Source of the DNA: CAWJJM01 sp963843275
GTDB taxonomy: Bacteria > Acidobacteriota > Thermoanaerobaculia > Multivoradales > JBCCEF01
Reading direction: 5' to 3'
NCBI GenBank assembly: GCA_963843275.1
Contig: CAWJJM010000004.1
Span: 671,219 to 735,218, forward strand
Length of the DNA: 64,000 bases
Shown one piece after another: positions 60,884-64,000 of this stretch. Numbering within the stretch: the first letter of the stretch is position 1; each line of letters starts with the position of its first letter. A program made the translations under genes and the position numbers. The notes under the pieces are model-generated. The model ran no database searches and had not been told where the DNA came from. It saw only the letters and a list, made by a program, of their open reading frames with translations.

Positions 60884-61038
60884 CGGTCCAGACGTTGGTC
60901 GCCGTACGACGGGAGCAGCGCTGGCGCCTCGAGGCGTTCCACAACACGCGCGTATGCCCCATGGGACGCAACGTCGGCAGCACCTTCGTCTGGCTGTTCT
61001 CGGACTGGCTGTGGACAGTGCTCCGGCCGAGGGGTTAG
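60884..61038 (+). pseudogene. SgcJ/EcaC-type (NTF2-fold) protein C-terminal fragment
   Basis: Reads DSVQTLVAVRREQRWRLEAF, then HNTRVCPMGR, the usual end of SgcJ/EcaC-family proteins (TxVAVRRDGxWRLxAFxNTRV), up to a TAG at 61036-61038. The N-terminal two thirds are missing. Probably a relic. Confidence 0.55.
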
Positions 61039-61116
61039 AACACCGGGTTTGGAGCTCAAGGGATCATTGCGGGCGCATGGTAACCGCAGGGCGGCGCCAG
61101 GCGCCGGGGAGACGGC

Positions 61117-61569
61117 ATGACGGTCCAGCGGATGGACAACGTCGGCATCGTGGTCGAAGACCTCGAGGCCGCCATCGAGTTCTTCACCGAGCTCGGGCTC
61201 GAGCTCGAGGGGCGCGCCCCGATCGAAGGAGCCTGGGCGGAGGGCGTCACCGGACTGCGCGACATGCGCGTCGAGATCGCCATGATGCGGACGCCGGACG
61301 GGCACGGCCGGCTCGAGATCTCCCGCTTCCTCGCGCCGCCGGTGGTCGCCGACCACCGGCGCGCCCCGGTGAACGCTCTCGGCTACCTCCGCGTCATGTT
61401 CACCGTGGAGGACATCGACGAAACGCTCGCCCGTCTCGCCGGGCGGGGCGCGGAGGTGGTCGGCGAGGTGGTCCGGTACGAAGACACCTATCGGCTCTGC
61501 TACATCCGGGGCCCCGAAGGGATCCTCCTCGGGCTCGCGCAGGCGCTCGGGCCGCAGACGTCCCGATGA
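61117..61569 (+). CDS. VOC-family protein
   Basis: A 150-aa intact protein with two paired beta-alpha-beta modules: RMDNVGIVVEDLEAAIEFFT and GYLRVMFTVEDIDETLARLA, with RLCYIRGPEGILLGLAQAL at the end. Metal ligands are the usual N-terminal His position (here Asn-Val, so altered) and the C-terminal Glu (GPEGI). Substrate unknown. Confidence 0.85.
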   Translation: MTVQRMDNVGIVVEDLEAAIEFFTELGLELEGRAPIEGAWAEGVTGLRDMRVEIAMMRTPDGHGRLEISRFLAPPVVADHRRAPVNALGYLRVMFTVEDIDETLARLAGRGAEVVGEVVRYEDTYRLCYIRGPEGILLGLAQALGPQTSR

Positions 61570-61866
61570 GCCCCGGCGACAGGGCACGGACCGAGCGGGG
61601 TGCACCCACTCGCGGTGGCGAGCCGCCGGTCGAGGACGTCGGACGATCGCTCGGGGCCGCCCCCCGGGCCTTGGGCCGCCGGGGCGGCTCCGCCCGGCCG
61701 TTCCCCAGGCGGGCCGGCGACCGGCGGCGGAGGGAGGCAGGGACCTGACGAACGAGCGATCCGCGAGCTTCATTCGACCTGGCGCGGGCGGCATCCGTCG
61801 CCGACGCCCCGGCGCCGTCGCCGGCGCCTTCCGCCCCCCCGGGCCGCGGCGTCGTAGGATGCGGGG

Positions 61867-62277
61867 ATGGCGGACGAGAAGGAGGTTCACATGGGGCGCG
61901 TCACGGGCATCGGAGGGATCTTCTTCCATGCCGAGGACCCGGTGGCTCTGGGGGCCTGGTACAAGGAGCATCTCGGCATCGACGTCCAGGAGTGGGGAGG
62001 AGCGGCGTTCGACTGGGTCGATCGCGAGGGGAACCCGGTCCGCGGAACGACCGCCTGGTCGATCGAGGCGGCCGGCAGCGATCACTTCGCGCCGAGCTCA
62101 GCGCCCTTCATGATCAACTACCGGGTGGACGACCTGGACGCACTGCTGCGGGCCCTGCGGGCCGAGGGCTGCAACGTCCTCGACGAGACCGACGACTCGG
62201 AGTACGGGAAGTTCGGCTGGGTCGTCGATCCGGAGGGAAACAAGGTCGAGCTCTGGCAGCCGCCCGAGGGAGGCTGA
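61867..62277 (+). CDS. VOC-family protein
   Basis: A 136-aa intact protein: GIGGIFFHAEDPVALGAWYK, GAAFDWVDREGNPVRGTTAW, MINYRVDDLDALLRALRAEG and FGWVVDPEGNKVELWQPPE, with the terminal metal-ligand Glu. Start at ATG 61867 or at 61891 (MGRV). Third VOC protein in 2.6 kb. Confidence 0.86.
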   Translation: MADEKEVHMGRVTGIGGIFFHAEDPVALGAWYKEHLGIDVQEWGGAAFDWVDREGNPVRGTTAWSIEAAGSDHFAPSSAPFMINYRVDDLDALLRALRAEGCNVLDETDDSEYGKFGWVVDPEGNKVELWQPPEGG

Positions 62278-62412
62278 ACCGGCTCCGCTCCCGGCCACGG
62301 CACGCCGCCGGCCGCGGCAGCGGTCGCTCCCGCCCGGCGGGCCTGCCGCCAAGCTGCCGGTGACGCGGGCAGACTTCGACGCAGGCCGCCTGCCCCCGGC
62401 GACGACGTGCCG

Positions 62413-62720
62413 ATGAAGCGCTTCTTCCATGGGACCCGGACCGAGCTGGAGCCGGGAGACCTGATCGAGCCCGGCGATCGCCCGGACGATCGGGACCGGC
62501 CGACCCCCTTCGTCTGGCTCACCCCCGATCTCGATGCCGCCATCTGGGACGCGGAGATCGCGGCCGGCGAAGGCCCCGGGAGGGTCTACGCCGTCGAGCC
62601 GCTCGGCGAGATCGAGGATGCGTCCGACCTGCCGGACCGGGAGTCTCCGGGCCATCCGTCGATGTCCTGGCGGAGCCGCGAGCCGTTGCGGGTCGCGGGC
62701 GAGGTGACCGACTGGCTCGC
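62413..62720 (+). CDS. arr: Rifampin ADP-ribosyltransferase-like protein, 3'-truncated (tandem copy 1)
   Basis: Arr transfers ADP-ribose from NAD to rifampin. Starts KRFFHGTRTELEPGDLIEPG, followed by FVWLTPDLDAAIWDAEIAAG, GRVYAVEPLGEIEDAS and SWRSREPLRVAGEVTDW, and breaks off there, about 20 residues before the normal end. It is joined, out of frame, to a second arr copy. ATG 62413 is the natural start (the GTG at 62407 would add two residues). Divergent from copy 2, so not a recent duplicate. Confidence 0.75.
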
Positions 62721-63106
62721 TCTACCACGGCACGCGGGCCGACCTGAGGCCGGGAGACCTGATCGAGCCGGGCCGCTCCCCCAACTTCGGCGATCGGAGC
62801 CGGACGACGACCCACGTCTATCTGACCCGCACCCTCGACGCCGCGACCTGGGGCGCGGAGTTGGCCGCGGGGCCGGGGCCCGGGAGGATCTACACCGTGG
62901 AGCCGACCGGCCCGGTCGAGGAGGACCCCGACCTGACGGACAGGAAGTTCCGCGGCAATCCGACGAAATCGTTCCGCTCCCGGGAGCCTCTGCGGGTCAC
63001 GGGCGAGATCACGGATTGGCGGGGGCACCCGCCGGAGGTGCTCCAGGCCATGAGGGACGGCCTCGAGCGCCTGCAGCGGCTCGGGGCCGAGCCGACCGAC
63101 GACTGA
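62720..63106 (+). pseudogene. arr: Rifampin ADP-ribosyltransferase, 5'-truncated (tandem copy 2)
   Basis: Lacks only its first residues. It begins YHGTRADLRPGDLIEPGRSP, then HVYLTRTLDAATWGAELAAG, GRIYTVEPTGPVEEDPDLTD, KSFRSREPLRVTGEITDW and a complete C-terminus. It is closer to canonical Arr than copy 1, with the NAD-site H-G-T-R and Y-L-T residues. No start codon of its own is visible, since the frame differs from copy 1 at the junction (about 62720). Confidence 0.72.
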
Positions 63107-63351
63107 ACGGCAGGAGACGACGACTCCCGCCACCGCCGTCCGACCGCTCCCCCACCTTCCGCTCGGGAGGCGGCCTCCCCGGCCGACGCCAGCACCGTCC
63201 TCGACCTGACGGGCGGGGGCGTCGGACGGCCAGGGCCGGCATGAGATCCTCGGTTCGCTCGCGGTCGTGCGGCCGGAGCGGCACATGGACTCGTGACGGG
63301 CCGGGAGGCCCGCCGCGGCAGCGCCCGTCGTCAGGCGTCGAGGAGAACGTC

Positions 63352-63843
63352 ATGAGTCATCGAGCGAACCTGGGCGTGGTGCTCCTGGCACTGCTTGCCG
63401 TTTCGGGTGTTGCGCGCGCCGAGCCGGAGAGCCCGGCGCTCGACAGCCTCCTGGACGCCTACACGACGACGTGGAACGCGCACGACGGGGACGGGCTCGC
63501 CGCCTTCTTCACCCCGGACGCCGATCTCATCATGGGGAACCAGCCACGGATCACCGGTCGAGAGGCGATCGGCAGATGGTGGGACACGTACTTCTCCCGG
63601 CTCGACGAGGGCCGGAAGGGCGACTTCGAAGTGCTCTCGCAGCGCGACATCGCGCCCGGCGTCCGGCTCGTGAACATCGGCTCGACGACGTCCGGCACGA
63701 ATCGGCAGGGTGAGGAGCTCGAGCCCCGGCTCGCCCGCGGAACCTGGGTCCTGGTGGAGAGAGACGGCAGGTGGTCGATCGCGGCGATGCGGGGACTGCC
63801 GGCGGAGGGTGAGGATCGGGTGCGCCCGGGAGCAGATCGCTGA
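63352..63843 (+). CDS. Exported SnoaL-like/NTF2-fold protein
   Basis: A 163-aa protein. Signal peptide at about residues 1-23 (ANLGVVLLALLAVSGVARA), then an NTF2 domain (LLDAYTTTWNAHDGDGLAAF, FTPDADLIMGNQPRITGREA, IGRWWDTYFSRL, GTWVLVERDGRWSIAAMRGL). GAGGAGAAC precedes ATG 63352. Exported NTF2-like proteins of this type are common, of unknown function. The following 157 bp to the window end show no gene. Confidence 0.8.
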   Translation: MSHRANLGVVLLALLAVSGVARAEPESPALDSLLDAYTTTWNAHDGDGLAAFFTPDADLIMGNQPRITGREAIGRWWDTYFSRLDEGRKGDFEVLSQRDIAPGVRLVNIGSTTSGTNRQGEELEPRLARGTWVLVERDGRWSIAAMRGLPAEGEDRVRPGADR

Positions 63844-64000
63844 GTCGGCCCGGGTCGTCGCAGCGGACCGGGTGTCATGCGGCCGAGCAGATCGTGAGAT
63901 CCCCAGGTTCCGGGCCCTGAGCGCCTGCTCCTCCCGGTCGCGACGACAGCCCGACGCCGTGGCGGGCGCGGCTCGCCGTCTCCTCCGCGCCGCCCGGCGC

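Overview
The window is a very GC-rich (about 70% by eye), densely coded bacterial chromosome segment. It holds a conserved origin-proximal gene set: tadA, two tRNA-Ser genes, rpmH, rnpA, yidD, yidC, jag, rsmG, parA, parB, a bactofilin, and then a complete F1Fo ATP synthase operon. Mpl (murein recycling), lipoprotein signals, a TonB-type C-terminal domain and the bactofilin point to a Gram-negative, deep-branching, high-GC lineage. An Acidobacteriota (Thermoanaerobaculia-like) origin is my best guess but is not proven by anything read here. dnaA and DnaA boxes are not in the window.

Layout. 1-7 kb: mutY (partial), a double cNMP-binding protein, a P-loop ATPase, a class III aminotransferase, recR, ybaB, dnaX and the SRP RNA, nearly all on the minus strand. 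7-15.4 kb: the tRNA/translation/membrane-insertion cluster and the parAB locus, with two parS-like sites and a cysteine-rich orphan. In 7.3-11.2 kb, tadA, rnpA, yidC and jag carry many 1-nt indels and one in-frame stop. These are probably base-calling or assembly errors, because the genes are essential or near-essential. 15.4-25 kb: a DUF1573 protein, mpl, a TPR membrane protein, an RDD protein, a triple intergenic repeat, a sodium-symporter pair, and a BNR-repeat plus MoaD-like pair. 25-33.5 kb: the atp operon (atpZ, atpI-like, atpBEFHAGDC). AtpA carries a net insertion of about 55 residues.

33.6-43.4 kb is an accessory island. It begins with a VapBC-type toxin-antitoxin pair and a decayed integron-integrase (IntI) 3' end. 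The base composition then becomes clearly more AT-rich, and genes are separated by attC-like inverted repeats. Cassette 1 encodes a membrane-associated protein. Cassette 2 encodes a ParB/Srx-domain protein plus a D12-class adenine methyltransferase and is bracketed by attC-like sites. An IS21 remnant, an IS256 remnant, a second copy of the promoter/leader element, another membrane-domain protein, a winged-helix plus HEPN pair, a PH-domain protein and a PD-(D/E)XK-like protein follow. I read this as a degenerate chromosomal integron carrying candidate anti-phage or toxin-type cassettes. It is the most interesting part of the window.

43.4-64 kb returns to high GC and contains short single-function genes: SnoaL/NTF2-like and VOC proteins, HAD, SurE, an EamA exporter, an NDH-2-like flavoprotein, a CPBP protease homologue, a DAPG-hydrolase-like protein, a beta-helix protein, a second VapBC, a methyltransferase and tandem rifampin ADP-ribosyltransferases. 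Many are frameshifted, truncated or partly duplicated. Two further IntI C-terminal remnants and a 228-bp direct repeat show that the region has been repeatedly rearranged.
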